The notes: a model not told the origin generated them from the letters alone. DNA of 64,000 nt from Desmodus rotundus (GCF_022682495.2 NC_071390.1:171703220-171767219); one strand, 5' to 3'; shown: positions 1-11,384, counted from the first letter of the stretch. A program made the numbers and translations.

Positions 1-314
1 TTTCACTCAGTCAATTAGAAATTACTGCCAGCCAGATCAATCAGTAAGATGATCAGCTAAAGTGATGTGTAACCGAATGACTAAGTGTGCACTGGTTGTT
101 TTTTTTTCCTTTTTCTTCTCTGAATTGACAGGTCACATCAGTCAGAAGAAATTGCTAGCCCTGGGGAAACAAAGCTTAAATTGTTTCTCTGTGCTTTTTC
201 CAAGGAAAAGTTAAAAATCACCCACCACAAAACTCACTGCCACTTCTGCTGCATTGCTGAAGTCAGATGCAAGACAGGCAGGGAAATGGCAGCTTTATTA
301 AGCAAATAATTCAT
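1..314. other. Unassigned single-copy-looking DNA
   Basis: No repeat, RNA gene or coding exon recognised. Holds a run of T at about 100-107 followed by pyrimidine-rich sequence. Confidence 0.5.
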
Positions 315-445
315 TAGAGTTTACTATGCACCAGACACTTTAGTTAATATTAAGTAGTTTAATCCTCTTAATGATCATGGAGGCATGTTATTAACCCCAT
401 TTTACAGATGAAGAAACTGATTGACACAGAGGTTAAGTCCCTGAG
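315..445 (-). repeat. MIR SINE fragment
   Basis: Reads as the reverse complement of the MIR core and 3' part: a 'ctatgcaccagacac' block followed by the hallmark 'cattttacagatgaagaaa' and 'cacagaggttaagt'. MIR is an ancient mammalian tRNA-derived SINE; this copy is immobile and truncated. The open frame at 408-677 begins inside it and is judged non-coding. Confidence 0.85.
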
Positions 446-825
446 AGCAAAGCAGACACCCAGTGGGTGCTGGAGCAGAATCACTCAGGACCGCTCAGCT
501 CCCGGGCACTTTTCAACCTCAGACCCGCTGTGGTCTCAGCACCTCAGCTCGCAGAGGCCCCTTTGGGCGTTCATTGAGTGGCCAGGAAACACCAACCAGC
601 TGGAAGTCCCTGAGTCCAGGGGTGGCCCAGGCAATGAGATGATTTTGCTGAAGAATTTGTCAGAAGATACCTGGTAGGATTACAGCTCCTCATTTACAGA
701 ATCACTCTCTGCTTCTTCAGCGGGCCAGGCTAGCTCAAATGATGGAAGGTAGATGTGGTGTTTCATTCATTCTTCTGCTTGCTTATTTTTTTTTCCTTCC
801 TTCATTCAAAATGACTGTGAGCATC
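446..825. other. Unassigned DNA
   Basis: Moderate GC, no recognised repeat. An 89-codon open frame runs through it but starts inside the MIR and shows no recognisable domain. Confidence 0.45.
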
Positions 826-896
826 ACATAGTAGGTAAGAGCATGGTCACTGGAGTCAAGCAGACGTGGGTGCAGGTTAAAAGCTGCAGCTGCCAC
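826..896 (+). repeat. MIR SINE fragment (5' part)
   Basis: Short match to the MIR 5' half: 'taagagcatggtcactggag' and 'cagctgccac'. It stops exactly where the inverted L1 segment begins, so the L1 probably inserted into this MIR. Confidence 0.6.
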
Positions 897-1339
897 ATTT
901 TCTTCATCCACCCACCCATCGGGGGGCACTTGGGTTGTTTTCCTGTCCTGAGTACTGTGGTTCAGGTGTCAGTGAACACGGTGTGCAGATAGCTCTTCAA
1001 GATACCGATTTCCTTTCCTTTGGATGTACACCCAGAAGTGAGATTGTACATCATGTTGCAGCTGGAGTTCTAAATTTTTTGAGGAGCCTCCATACTGTTT
1101 TCCACAGTGGTTACACCAATTTGCATTCCCACCAACAGTGCACAAGCAGTCCTTTATCCCGCATCCTTGCCAACATTTATCTCTTGTGTTTCTGATGACA
1201 GCCATACTAACAGATGAGAGGTAAAATCTCACTGTGGTTTTGACTTGCATTTTCCTGATGATTAGTGATGTTGGGCACCTTTTCATATACCTATTGGCCA
1301 TTTGTATGTCCTTTTTGGAAAAAAAAATGTCTATTTTTT
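897..1339 (-). mobile_element. L1 LINE, inverted 5' segment of a twin-primed copy
   Basis: On the minus strand this is the end of L1 ORF2. It abuts a plus-strand L1 3' end at about 1340. The inverted piece stops in L1 coordinates at the stretch encoding the end of ORF2 ('gatgaagaaaatgtgg'), just where the forward piece resumes, which is the structure left by twin priming. Old L1M-type by divergence. Confidence 0.85.
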
Positions 1340-1352
1340 GGTATGTACACAC
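969..1352 (-). pseudogene. Decayed L1 ORF2 C-terminal remnant
   Basis: The 127-codon minus-strand frame carries the L1 ORF2p C-terminal region: '[10 protein letters not shown]' near residue 17, '[18 protein letters not shown]' around residues 72-89 and '[12 protein letters not shown]' near residue 104. In intact L1 this is the cysteine-rich end of the reverse-transcriptase/endonuclease protein. Here it lacks all catalytic domains and is a passenger of the inverted L1 segment, not a gene. Confidence 0.85.
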
Positions 1353-1846
1353 ACATATGCATATATATATGGATAACTTTTAGCCATAAATAAAGAAGAA
1401 AATTCTATCATCTGTAGCAACATGAATAAATCTGGAGAATATTATGCTAAGTGAAATAAGCCAGACAGAGAAAAACAAATACTGTATGGTATCACTTATA
1501 CATGGAATCTAAAAAAAAATTTTAAAGGTCTATTTATAGAAAAAGAAAATAGAAAGGAATTGAGTGGTAGTTGCCAATAGCTAGAGAAAGGGGAAAATGG
1601 GGATATGTGGGTCAAATGGTAAAAATTTTCTGTTGTAAAAAAAATTCTGAGGGTCTAATGTACAGGAAGGTGATTACAGTTAATAACACAATAATGCAAC
1701 TTGAAAGTTGCTAAGAGTAGATCTGAAGCATCCTCACCACAAAAAAGAAAGAAGAAGGAAGGAAAGAAGGAAAGAAAGAAAGAGAGAAAGGGGAAGGGAG
1801 GAAGGGAGGAAGGGAGGAAGAAGAAAGAAAGAAGAAAGAAAGAAAA

Positions 1847-1901
<55 letters not shown>

Positions 1902-2157
1902 GAAGGAAGGAAGGAAGGAAGGAAGGAAGGAAGGAAGGAAGGAAGGAAGGAAGGAAGGAAGGAAGAAAGAAAAGGAAGGAAGGAAGGAAGGAAGGAAGGA
2001 AGGAAGGAAGGAAGGAAGGAAGGAAAGAAAAATCTATGTTAACTATGTGAGGTGATGGATGTTTTATCTTCCTCTTAATAATCATTCTACAATGTACATG
2101 TATATTGTATCATTATGTTGCACACTTTGGGTATCCAGTTATTCCTTAATAAAGCTG
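1340..2157 (+). mobile_element. L1 LINE 3' end (forward segment of the same insertion)
   Basis: Plus-strand end of ORF2 ('attatgctaagtgaaataag', 'ccagacagagaaa', 'ggaatct') runs into the 3' UTR ('acttgaaagttgctaagag', then after the microsatellite 'taactatgtgaggtgatgga') and ends near 'cttaataaagctg'. The 3' UTR is split by the expanded purine repeat at 1739-2030. Confidence 0.85.
1739..2030 (+). repeat. (GAAA)n/(GGAA)n purine microsatellite
   Basis: About 290 bases of almost pure A/G on the plus strand: irregular GAAA/GAAGG mixtures to about 1850, GAAA units to about 1900, then GGAA units to 2030 with a short break near 1965. It sits where L1 3' UTRs normally have a short A-rich run. The long open frames of KERKKERKK and SFLPSFLPS type here are artefacts of the repeat. 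Confidence 0.98.
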
Positions 2158-2187
2158 CAGATGTCATGAGGACACCAATACCCTTTT

Positions 2188-2315
2188 TTTAACCTCATTC
2201 TCTTCATCTATAAAATGGACATGTACTTGGCCTTGTAACATGCAGAAGATTAAATAAAATCATACAGGTAAAAATGCCAAGTACAGTGCCTAACTCTACA
2301 GATATTGATTTTATT
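2188..2315 (+). repeat. MIR SINE fragment
   Basis: Matches the MIR 3' half: 'cttcatctataaaatggac', 'gattaaataaaatcatac', 'agtacagtgcctaact'. Diverged and truncated at the 5' end. Confidence 0.75.
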
Positions 2316-2885
2316 AGAAGCCTTTGTTCCAAGCTTGAGAGGAGATGGGATAGATTAGACATGCCCCTGTCACTAGGCAGGTAGACATTGCAGGGCTGAA
2401 TACTGGGACCCAGGTCACAAGGTACTTTGGGGACACAGAAAAGAATGAACAACTTGAGGGAAACAAAGGCAGCAGAAACAGCTCATGAAAATTCAGGCAT
2501 GCAGTTTTTCAGGTGGGTTTTAATAGTTGTGCCAGAAATATGGAACCCTTGATCAGATGGAGTGGGGGATGCGGAGAGAACATTAAGTTGGAACTCTCTA
2601 ACAGGTGTTGCTCCTCAGCAGTGGAACGGGATAGGCTTTAGCTACACTAGGCTGTCATCGCAGGGGTGTTAAGGAGAGGTTGGCTAGCCATCTCTCAAAA
2701 ACCAAACACACAAACGAGTGGTGAAATATCTCTCTTTGCATGCTTGCTTCTCCCCTGTGATGTTATTTTGCACAGATCACTTAGCCACTTTGAGGATCAG
2801 GTTTCTCTGCAGAAATAAAAAAGAGGATTACACACTCAAGAGGAGACGTTGAACATCTTGTATAATTGAGAATGTAGAGGATTCT
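2316..2885. other. Unassigned DNA
   Basis: No repeat family or exon recognised. Confidence 0.4.
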
Positions 2886-3295
2886 AAAAGATTCATCTAT
2901 GCATTTAACAATTATTTAGTGAATGTCTACTATGTGCCAGAAATGGTCTAGCTGTCATGGTACAACAGTGAACACGCCACCAGCCTGGCACTCATGGAGC
3001 TTATGTTTTAGTGACGAGAAGTAAAGCCAATAAACACAAACATATGTGAGTATATGATGCTTTGTGGTAATCAGTGCCCTGTGTACAATAAAGCAGATAA
3101 GGGGGAGAGGGAGCACTGAGCTGGGGCTGCTGCTTTATATAAGGTGAGCGGGGAAGGTATCTGCAGATCATGAAGTCATGAGCCAGAGAAGAACATCCAG
3201 ATATATAAGAGGCAGCAAGACAGAGTGAATCCTAGGAGCCACACAAAAGTGATAGGGTAAACAGGAAGCAATGATCAATCGTTTCAATGTTGCTG
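2886..3295 (-). repeat. L2 LINE 3' end
   Basis: Reverse complement of the L2 3' end: 'tgtctactatgtgccag', 'ggcactcatggagcttat', 'aagccaataaacac', 'gcagataagggggagag'. L2 is a long-dead mammalian LINE. The young L1 at 3314 interrupts or directly follows it. Confidence 0.7.
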
Positions 3296-3313
3296 GGACA
3301 TGAACTAATAGTA

Positions 3314-3565
3314 AATAGAGACATTGAAATTAAGAACAAACTGACAGTAACCAGAAGGGAAGTGGGAGGGGACAATGGGGGGAAAAGGGGGAAGGGTTTT
3401 CAGGAACATCTATAAAGGACACATGGACAAAACCAAAGGGGGTAGGTTCGGGGGTGGGAGGCAAGGATGGGTGGAGTGGGGGTTGTGGTGAGGTGAAAAT
3501 GGAGACAACTGTAGTTGGACAACAAAAAATAAAGTAAAAAATAAAAAGTTAAAAAAGTATCAGAG
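3314..3565 (+). mobile_element. Young bat-type L1, 3' UTR and tail
   Basis: Starts 'agagacattgaaattaag' and ends with 'gacaactgtagttggac' plus an A-rich tail. The G-rich 3' UTR with 'ataaaggacacatggacaaa' recurs at 41.4, 41.8 and 60.4 kb. Severely 5'-truncated, no coding part kept. The minus-strand open frame over it is a shadow of the G-rich UTR. Confidence 0.85.
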
Positions 3566-3589
3566 ACACCAAAAAAATACATAACTACT

Positions 3590-4190
3590 GGAGCTGACAA
3601 TGAAAAAGTAACTGGGGAAGGTGAACTGCAATGAGCTGCTGCAGTAGAGTGATGGGGATGTAATCTGATGGGAGTGACTTCAAGAAAGGACAGAAGGAGA
3701 GAGGAGGCAGATAATGAGTATAAATAACTCACTGAGGGGTGCTGTCAGGGGAGCAGAGAAATGGGGCTGTGGTTGAAGAGAAACTGAAGTCAAGGAATCT
3801 TCTTCTTTTTCCTTTTCATTTCTTAAAGATGGCATCTGTTGTAGCATATTTATATGCTGATATAAACAATCCAGCAAAGAGGAGATGATTGCTGGAAATT
3901 TCTCTTAAGTAGAGGAGATGGGATGGGATCCAGTACTCAAGGGCGGGGTTGGCCTCAAAGAGAAATATGGATGTTTCCTCCGCCGTACTGGGAGGGAGCA
4001 CAGAGTAAAATGGGCTCACATCCAGAGAAAAGAGAGGGTCTGATTCTTTCTTCCTGATCCTTTTTGATGTTTTCATAAAACAGAGAGCAAGTTTAATAGC
4101 AAAGCCTTGGCATGGGGTGGGGAGTGAGCATAGAAGATTTAGGAAAGTGAGAAGATATAAAATAGTCATCTAGGATCGTGGAAGATTGAA
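3590..4190. repeat. Probable ancient repeat, possibly more L2
   Basis: Purine-rich sequence with phrases such as 'gagcagagaaatggggctgt' and 'gatgggatgggatccag' that I associate with dispersed old mammalian repeat DNA, on the far side of the young L1 from an L2 piece. Family not certain; several short minus-strand frames here look accidental. Confidence 0.4.
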
Positions 4191-4197
4191 CAGTCTA

Positions 4198-4425
4198 GAG
4201 CTAGGTACTCGAACTATCGCTGGTGGGCCAAACCCAGCCCACTGCCTGTTTTGTCCACGCTTTTGTTGGAGGACAGACACGTCTGGTCATGCATGTACTG
4301 TCCATGGCTGCTTTCCTGCTAGATGACTGAATCGTGACAGAAACCGTATGGCTACCAAAGCTTAAAATACTTTCTACCTGCCTGGCCCCTTCCAGAAAAC
4401 ATTTGTCAACCCCTGGTCTAGAGAG
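4198..4425. mobile_element. hAT-Charlie DNA element, MER58 type
   Basis: Characteristic run 'ggtgggccaaacccagccca', 'tgtccatggctgctttc', 'cagaaaccgtatggc', ending 'catttgtcaacccctgg'. Short non-autonomous hAT element without transposase. Related pieces lie at 15.7 and 35.6 kb. Confidence 0.75.
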
Positions 4426-5854
4426 TTGAAACAGTGTTAAGAGTCACAAGGTCTCAGTCATTAATTTAAAGGGACTAGTAAATATAGATGTGACTGTGCG
4501 TGGAGGTGGTGGCAGGGGGTGGGGATGGACAAAGGGAAATTCTCTCCAGGCACCTTCAACTGTTGAAGTACAAGAGTGGGAAAGGAACAGAGTTGGGATT
4601 AACCAGGGTAGGTGTTCAGCCAGAAACACACCATAAAGGAAAAGAATACGAGAGGGTTGAGTGGGGTATAAAGGACTGAGTGATGGACCTTGGAATCTAT
4701 GTTAATTAAGTGAGGTCATGAGGGGAAGAGTAACAGTAAAATGGAGTATCACTGGGTCCTAAGTCTTAGTGCACTTCCAGAAACATTAAATTGAGGTATC
4801 AAAGGAAATGAGCACTAAAGGCACGAGAAGAAAGAGGATGCTTGAAATTAAAACTATGGACCAGTTGCCATTTGGGGTAATGAAAAAGAAAGTGAATCAT
4901 TAGAGTGAGATAAGTATAAAATAACACAAATGTAATGTTTGCTCTTCAGCAATAATATCCCATACAAATGTAAGAGTTTATTTCCAATCTCCTAGACCTG
5001 AGTTTTGCACACAGTATAGCATTTCAATTTGGGGAGCACATTTGGAAAGCATGAGCAGTGAAGAGCTACCCTTGTTTGTCTGGTTTCCAAGAGATCAGTG
5101 AAATTGCATTAGGAAGAGGAAAAATCAAAAACAGGTAGGAGAAAGTATATGTGCTTTCAATGTATGTCTTACTAATAACTCCATCTCTCCGGGGAAATGG
5201 CTCCAACTGAAAGACACTCCCCAGGATTACTGTCCCTGGAATGGCTTAGATGACGGATAGAAAGCAGAAACTGCAGATTTCATTATTTCCCCGCACTGTT
5301 GATGAAATGAAGCACAGGCTGAGTTATGTGAGGTTTTTCAGGTCTTTCCAAACTAAACACAGTTTGTCAGTTTTCAGAATCGTAAAGAATGACCCATCTT
5401 CCTACCCTTACCCCTGACCCCACTCACATAGCTTTTTCTTTTTTAATCATTGTGTCTCTTACATCAAACACTTTAAATGGGGAGATTGCTAGTCTTAGCT
5501 GACTCTGTCCCTGCTTGCCATCCTTCCTGATCCACCTTCAAAGTTATGAATGCATTCCAAACTGATTAAATGGGTCACAGCCTTATGGAGAGGCCAAAGC
5601 CAGCTGGTTCTAGTCAATTGTATTCCTTCCAATTGGCAAACGATAAATGAAGTTTTTCTCAGGAGGTTGACTCTGCAGTTGGTGATTGATGACTTGATAT
5701 TATACTTTTCAGGTGGGATAACATCTCACCCCTAACCACGATCCATGAATCTACCTAGATCTTGGGTTGGCCCATCTGCCCATCAAAAACACTGCATAGG
5801 AGTTTATTTCTAAATTCAGTTACATATTCTAGGAGACATTTAACAATTTATTTT
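4426..5854. other. Unassigned DNA
   Basis: No element recognised with confidence. Short open frames at 4444-4629 (minus) and 5550-5735 (plus) have no recognisable domain. Confidence 0.4.
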
Positions 5855-5876
5855 CACACACACACACACACACACA
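5855..5876. repeat. (CA)n microsatellite
   Basis: Eleven CA dinucleotides without interruption. Confidence 0.95.
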
Positions 5877-6045
5877 ATCTACTGGTTATGAGGAAATAGA
5901 GATAAAAGGGAAAATCAGTTGTCCAAAGACATAACAGGGTACTAGGTGAGTAGAAACAGATAATAAAAAAAATTAAGTTTGATAAGTAATAACATAGAAT
6001 CACTCAGAAGAAAAATAAGAGAGGAACATCGAACTCAGCATAGGA

Positions 6046-6265
6046 CAGGATTTTCAACCTCAGCTATTGACATTTTGGGCTGGATGATTCCTTGTGGCCA
6101 TTCTATTTATTGTAGAAATTTTAGCAGCATCACTGACTTCTACCCACTAGATGCCAACAGCATCCCCCAAATTATGACAACCAAGAATATCTTCTGACAT
6201 TATCAATTGTCTTTCAAGGTCTTGAGAGGGAGACAAAAATCTCTCCCATTTGAGAACCACTAGAC
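6046..6265 (-). mobile_element. hAT-Charlie DNA element, MER20 type
   Basis: Begins 'caggattttcaacctcagc' and ends 'catttgagaaccactag', the degraded terminal inverted repeats. The interior 'ctagatgccaacagcatc' and 'attatgacaaccaagaat' fit MER20 reversed. About 220 bp, so essentially full length. Confidence 0.85.
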
Positions 6266-6585
6266 TAGAGTATCACTAAAGGTTACCAAGATAAGGTTAT
6301 ACCAGAACTGGATCTCAAAGGATAAGTGGTCATTTCCTCAATAAATAGAACAAAAATATTATTTTTAAAGGAAAGGAAACAGTGCATGAAGAGATGGCAT
6401 ATCCAGGGAATTGTAAGTTCTCTTATGTGCCTGCAGTACAGACAAAGATCAGGGCATACAAGAGCAGACTACAAAGATAGACTGGACCTGTATGAATCAA
6501 AACATTCATAATTGGAACATGTTTTGGCAGTTCTAAAACAAGGCATATTATTAAAATTACCTATGCAGATATTCTAAAATATAGA
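6266..6585. other. Unassigned DNA
   Basis: No repeat or exon recognised. Confidence 0.4.
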
Positions 6586-6812
6586 CATCCGATCTCAGTC
6601 TTACTGAATCAGAATCTCTGAGAGTAGGACACAGGAATGCATATATTTTAAAAGCTCTTATTTTAAGGAATTATCAGTCATGCACTCAATGTTTGGGTAT
6701 TTGTTAGAAATGCAGAATTTCATCGCAAACCTACAAAATCAGAACCTGCAATGTCACAAGATCCCCGAGTGATTCCTCTACATGTTAAATTAAGAAGCAC
6801 TGCTCTAGGCTC
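6586..6812. mobile_element. MER5-like hAT-Charlie remnants
   Basis: 'ttactgaatcagaatctctg', then 'gttagaaatgcagaattt' and 'caaaatcagaacctgc', ending 'aagaagcactgctctag'. These are MER5 phrases repeated, suggesting two adjacent or rearranged copies. Confidence 0.55.
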
Positions 6813-7311
6813 GAGGAAGTCTTTCACAAACAGGGAAGTTAGCATCATTAATGACCGCCGGAAATATATGGTAGGCTTAAAAAGCACCATTAAGGAACCA
6901 AGGAAATTTGCATAAAAACATGTACCAATGAATTATTCCTTTCAAATCTGTCCCACATAGTAAATCAAAGATTTATTACTAATGTAAAATATGATCAGCT
7001 TTCATAAAATCATACAGGAAAGCAAGGGAAGGGTGAATGTCACCATTGATCATAAAATAACCTCTCGTGACCCCAAATCCAATCCTGATGTAAATACGCT
7101 TCTCCCTGAATCAAAAACCAATCTCAATATTTTGAAGCCAATGAAAGGCCAAGGGGAATATATTCAATGCTGAAATAGTGAAAGGAAATGTATAGATATT
7201 ACTTTTAAGAGTATTTCACATTTGTAATTCCGGATTAATATACTTCAGGTCCAGGCTGAATTGGAAATTTAACTTACCTATGAACATGGGGAGATAGCTG
7301 ACTATAGAAAC
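6813..7311. other. Unassigned DNA
   Basis: AT-rich; nothing recognised. A 60-codon frame at 6991-7173 has no evident homology. Confidence 0.4.
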
Positions 7312-7535
7312 TAATAATAATTATCATTTGGAGAGCATTTGCAGACTGCCCAGCACTGTTCTAACATTTCACATCAGCAATGGTTTGTCATGGAAATTAT
7401 TACTTCATTTCATAGATGAAAAAGCTGGGGTGCTGACTGGGAATGCTGATGGCCTCAGAGCTAATGAGCAGTAGAGTCTGAGCATAATCCCCCATCTCGT
7501 GAATTCTTGCCCCATGCTCCTGACCACTGTAACTT
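7312..7535 (-). repeat. MIR SINE
   Basis: Reverse MIR: 'aataattatcatttggagag', 'gcccagcactgttctaac', 'catttcatagatgaaaaag', then a degraded 5' part. Confidence 0.75.
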
Positions 7536-7632
7536 AAACCTAATTGTAAGAAGACACATATCTCAGCCCCAGCCATACCACTCTACAGGTTTACTCATAA
7601 AGGGTCTGAGCCAGTTTTCCAACTCTAAGGCC

Positions 7633-8180
7633 ACAACATTATTAACTATGGAAGGAACTTAAGTGTCCATCAATAGATGTCTGGATAAAGAAGATGTGGT
7701 ATATATATACAATGGATCATTACTTGGCCATAGAAAAGAATGAAATCTTGCCATTTGTGATAACATGGATGGACCTAGAAGGTATTATGCTAAGTGAAAT
7801 AAGTCAGACAGAAAAAGACAAATACTGTATGATTTCACTTATAACTGGAATTTAAAAAACAATATAAATTAACAGACAAAACAGAAACAAACTCATAGAT
7901 ACAAAGAAAAAGCTAATGGTCACCAGATGGGAGAGGAGATGGGCAATAAGGGTGAAAGGTATTAAGAAGTACAAGTGGCCATTCTTAAAAACGGTCATGG
8001 GGATGTAAAGCACAGCATAAGGAATATATTGTAATAACTCTGTATGGTGTCAGATGGGTACCAAACTTATTGAGGTGACGACTTTGAAAGTAAATACATG
8101 GTTAATCGCTATGTTGTACACCTGAAACTAATATAATATTGTACACGAACTTAAATTGAGACATAATTTTTTAAAAAACA
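7633..8180 (+). mobile_element. L1M LINE 3' end
   Basis: End of L1 ORF2 and 3' UTR: 'aagtgtccatcaatagatg', 'tggataaagaagatgtggta', 'gataacatggatggacctag', 'ctaagtgaaataagtcagac', then 'ctatgttgtacacctgaaac' near the end. 5'-truncated, no intact frame. Confidence 0.92.
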
Positions 8181-9004
8181 ATAATATCTAATCTATCAGG
8201 TTTTTGTAATTAATGGAGATAAGCCTGAGAAAGAAGCATCGGACAATGCAAACCACAATTACGTAAATTTTAGCCAAGATGGCCGAATGTGTTTACTGAG
8301 AATCCTGACTTCACACTCCTCGTCCATTGTAAACTGTAAAACATTTTAAAAGATATTAGATAGAAAGTAAATTTGTGATGATAAGCATCTCAATCCTAAA
8401 AAGGAACGGAAGCATGCAGAGGGGAGCAAGAGCTCTTGCTTAGGTTTGTGTTTGGGATCTGAAACAGGAAGGAGGCCCCAGAAGTTCACATGCGCTGAGC
8501 GATGTGCACTGAGAACTGAGGACCAAATAGAACCACGATCATGGCCATAGTGAGTTAGTTATTTAGTGCAGTAGGGAAACATCGCCTCAAACCAGAAATC
8601 AGACCAAAGCATAGACACAGTCTGGTGCAAATCTCTGATACCCTGCTCAAGGAGTGTTCTGAGCCGTCACCACAAAACCTGACCTGAGGCGGGAAGAGTA
8701 GAGTTAAACAGAGAGGAGGAAGCAGCTCCAAATTTGCTAGACATGAATATGAGTGTGTGCACAAAATAAAAGAAGAAGGAGAAAACTTCCAGCCATAGTG
8801 ACCTCCTGGCAATATTAATGAAGGAGAAAGATTGGCCACCAGCAAGTCCAAGGACAGATCAGATCCTCCAAGACCCAGCCCAGTACAATCTCCTCTAAGA
8901 GGTCTCCCCTCGGAACTATGCCCCATGAGTGCGGCAGGATAGCACTGCAGTTACCAGAGCTCTCTCTCTCTGGAGAAAACTGCTAGGTTTACCTATCAGC
9001 TCTA
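8181..9004. other. Unassigned DNA
   Basis: No repeat recognised. A 123-codon minus-strand frame (8555-8926) lacks a recognised domain and is treated as chance. Confidence 0.4.
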
Positions 9005-9175
9005 ATGGAGAACCTTGGCGATGTTACTCAAGCAGTGCCTTAGTTTCCACATCCGCAAAATGGACACGACAATAGCATCAATCTCATAGACATATGAAGA
9101 CTCCACGAGTTGACTCATGTCACACTGAGAACAAGACTGAGCTCACAGTAAGCACTAAAAAGACAGCTGTTAATG
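9005..9175 (+). repeat. MIR SINE
   Basis: 'gccttagtttccacatccgc' and 'aaaatggacacgacaatag', then 'cacagtaagcactaaaaag', fit the MIR 3' half. Confidence 0.75.
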
Positions 9176-10035
9176 TTGACCTTGCGTAGGATAGGAAAAT
9201 GTAATCATAAGAGAATGATGTAATTATTCCGTAAGGGGGGATGCTAGGGGTGTGTTGTTAGCGCAGCTGGGTCTCAAAGGGTTTAGTTCTTAATAAACTT
9301 TAAATTACTGTTCCCTTTTATGATAAATGTTTTTACTACATAATATGTAGTAGTCATGCCCAATCAACAAGGTCAACAGAATATTGTAACTATTCTATTA
9401 AAAAACACACTGTGAGTAGATATTTTTTTCAGTGCAGTAAAGAATTTTTAAAATTCTTGTTCCTGTAGTCATATAATTTTGCAACTGGGAAATAAATAAA
9501 AATGCAAACACCCAAGAACTTTTTTTCTTAAGCAGATATGATTAAAATAGGTTAAAATTATATGTATCAATAAGCCATGGACATTCACTTGCTTTGGAAG
9601 TTTCGGCGGTCTGCTATGAAATTTGTTGGATGCAACTCATGAGCAGGATGGACTAGGTAAATTGTCAAAGTTGCTAAACATCCATCAAATAGCTCTGGGT
9701 AGGGCTGTGGGGGCAGGAGAGAGAATGTCTCTTTGGGAACACAAGATGTGAGCACCAAACGTAAGATGCCTTAGAAAATACTAACTTCTTCCCAGATATC
9801 TGGCCTGTCTCTTTAAATGCAAAGTCAGAGAGGTGAGATAAAATGTTATTTTAAAAAATTCCCCTGCAAAGAGAAAACTGACATTTTCTTCCATTTTAAT
9901 TGGTTACTCTCTTTGACAGCTATCAGAAATATTATTCAGTGTTGTTACACTGCGTATAGTGAGGTTAGGAAAAGCAAAAGGAATATGAGTCTTTCCTGAC
10001 AGCAGCAAAGGAGGTCAAGGTAAGATACGCATGAG
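9176..10035. other. Unassigned AT-rich DNA
   Basis: No element or exon recognised. Confidence 0.4.
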
Positions 10036-10268
10036 GGGAGCACAGGGGCAGTGGTTAGGAGAACAGACTGCAGATGGACTTGGTGAGTGTGAATCCTGAT
10101 GCCACTACTAACTAACTCTGTGACCTTGAATGAGTTCCTCTGTGCCTCGGTGCCCTCATTGGTAAAATGGGGATAATTATACACACTCATGATACTGTTG
10201 AAAGAATTAAAATAATTCAGGTAGAGGGCTTGGACCAAAACTGACACAGAACACACTCAACATTTATG
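10036..10268 (+). repeat. MIR SINE, near full length
   Basis: All MIR blocks in order: 'gcagtggttaggagaacag', 'gtgaccttgaatgagttcc', 'ctcattggtaaaatgggga', 'ttgaaagaattaaaataat', 'cactcaacatttatg'. Confidence 0.88.
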
Positions 10269-10324
10269 TTCCTCTCATTATTGTTTGCTTGGCATATCAA
10301 TAATAGCAGTGTCATTAGATACCT

Positions 10325-10465
10325 TCTCTTATGATGTTCATTTATCTATCCATTTATCTATCTCTCATCTATTATGTATCAGCTGCCTATCATCTCTGTC
10401 ATTGTATATCCATGTATGTATTTATGTGTCTATTTGACTATGTATCTGTCTAACCTAACTATTCA
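10325..10465 (+). repeat. Degenerate TATC/TATG low-complexity tract
   Basis: Imperfect four-base units (tatc, tatg, tgtc) dominate, for example 'tttatctatccatttatcta'. Looks like a decayed microsatellite. Confidence 0.65.
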
Positions 10466-10904
10466 TCTTTACACATAGATACATGATCTTCCCCATCTCA
10501 TGGCAGATCTGGTTCAGTTTTTTTAACTAAAACAACAGGTTCATACAAATCAAGCTTATGCTGTGGTTGATTTCACTAACTCAGTCTGAATCCACACGAT
10601 AAGTGTGTGGTAAAACAGGTTTGTATTTTAAATGAGTCTTTCAAATATCATCAGCAGCCCCCTTGCTCCCTCCTCTGTTCTTTTAAGGTGTGGGGATGGG
10701 GGTGGGGGAGCACTGTCCATTCTGAAGGAGATGGGCTCACAGCATTCTCAAGCTCTGCCTGTACGGTTGTACTGTGTCAAGCAGCGCTTCTTCAAAGGCA
10801 GCAGGAAAAGAAATCAAGATCACTTTTGGAATGTTTTCAAGTCTACACAAATCAAGCACCTGAAACCTCCAAGTTCTGAAACATATCTGTCCAGCACATT
10901 CGCT
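10466..10904. other. Unassigned DNA
   Basis: Contains a short G-rich run at about 10688-10710. Two overlapping plus-strand frames (10607-10879, 10632-11063) show no recognised protein; the second runs on into a MIR. Confidence 0.4.
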
Positions 10905-11140
10905 AAGATCACAGGCTATGTGGTCAGGCTGCCTGGGAGTAAGTCTAGTTTAGAGAGGTCCTGGCTGTGTGATTTTCCCAAGTTCATTAAGCTCCCTTGG
11001 TCCAGATTCCTCACTGTAAAATGGGCAATAACCAACTGTTCCCACCACGGAGAGTTGTGGTGAGGGTGAAATCAATTAACTTATGAAAGGCAATCAGGAA
11101 TACTAATACTAGGCAAATACTAAGAATTCAGTTTATATTT
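10905..11140 (+). repeat. MIR SINE
   Basis: 'tggtcaggctgcctgggag', 'ctggctgtgtgattttccc', 'cctcactgtaaaatgggca', then 'aatactaggcaaatactaag' toward the 3' end. Confidence 0.82.
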
Positions 11141-11384
11141 GCGATAATTTTCTTTTGCTTGTCAGTGACGTTAAATCACAGATAACCCTTTAGCGAGCGA
11201 CTCCAACGTTACAGCTCCCACCGGCTCATCACGTGGTGCCTCTTTCCCTCTCACCTCTTTTCTCCAGACAGAGAATTCTGTGTAGGTCCTGCAATATACT
11301 GCCTCGTTTCCCGTTTCCTGATCTGGGTATTGTTTTGTGTTTTGTCTGTTTCTTTGTTTTTATCTGAACATTTGTCCCCGTGGC
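11141..11384. other. Unassigned DNA
   Basis: Pyrimidine-rich; nothing recognised. Confidence 0.35.

Noticed and set aside
1701..2085. Overlapping 113-124 codon frames rich in K/E/R or S/F/L/P on both strands
   Set aside because: They are translations of the GAAA/GGAA microsatellite.
8555..8926. 123-codon minus-strand frame with leucine-rich stretches
   Set aside because: No domain, signal or splice context; the composition follows local base bias.
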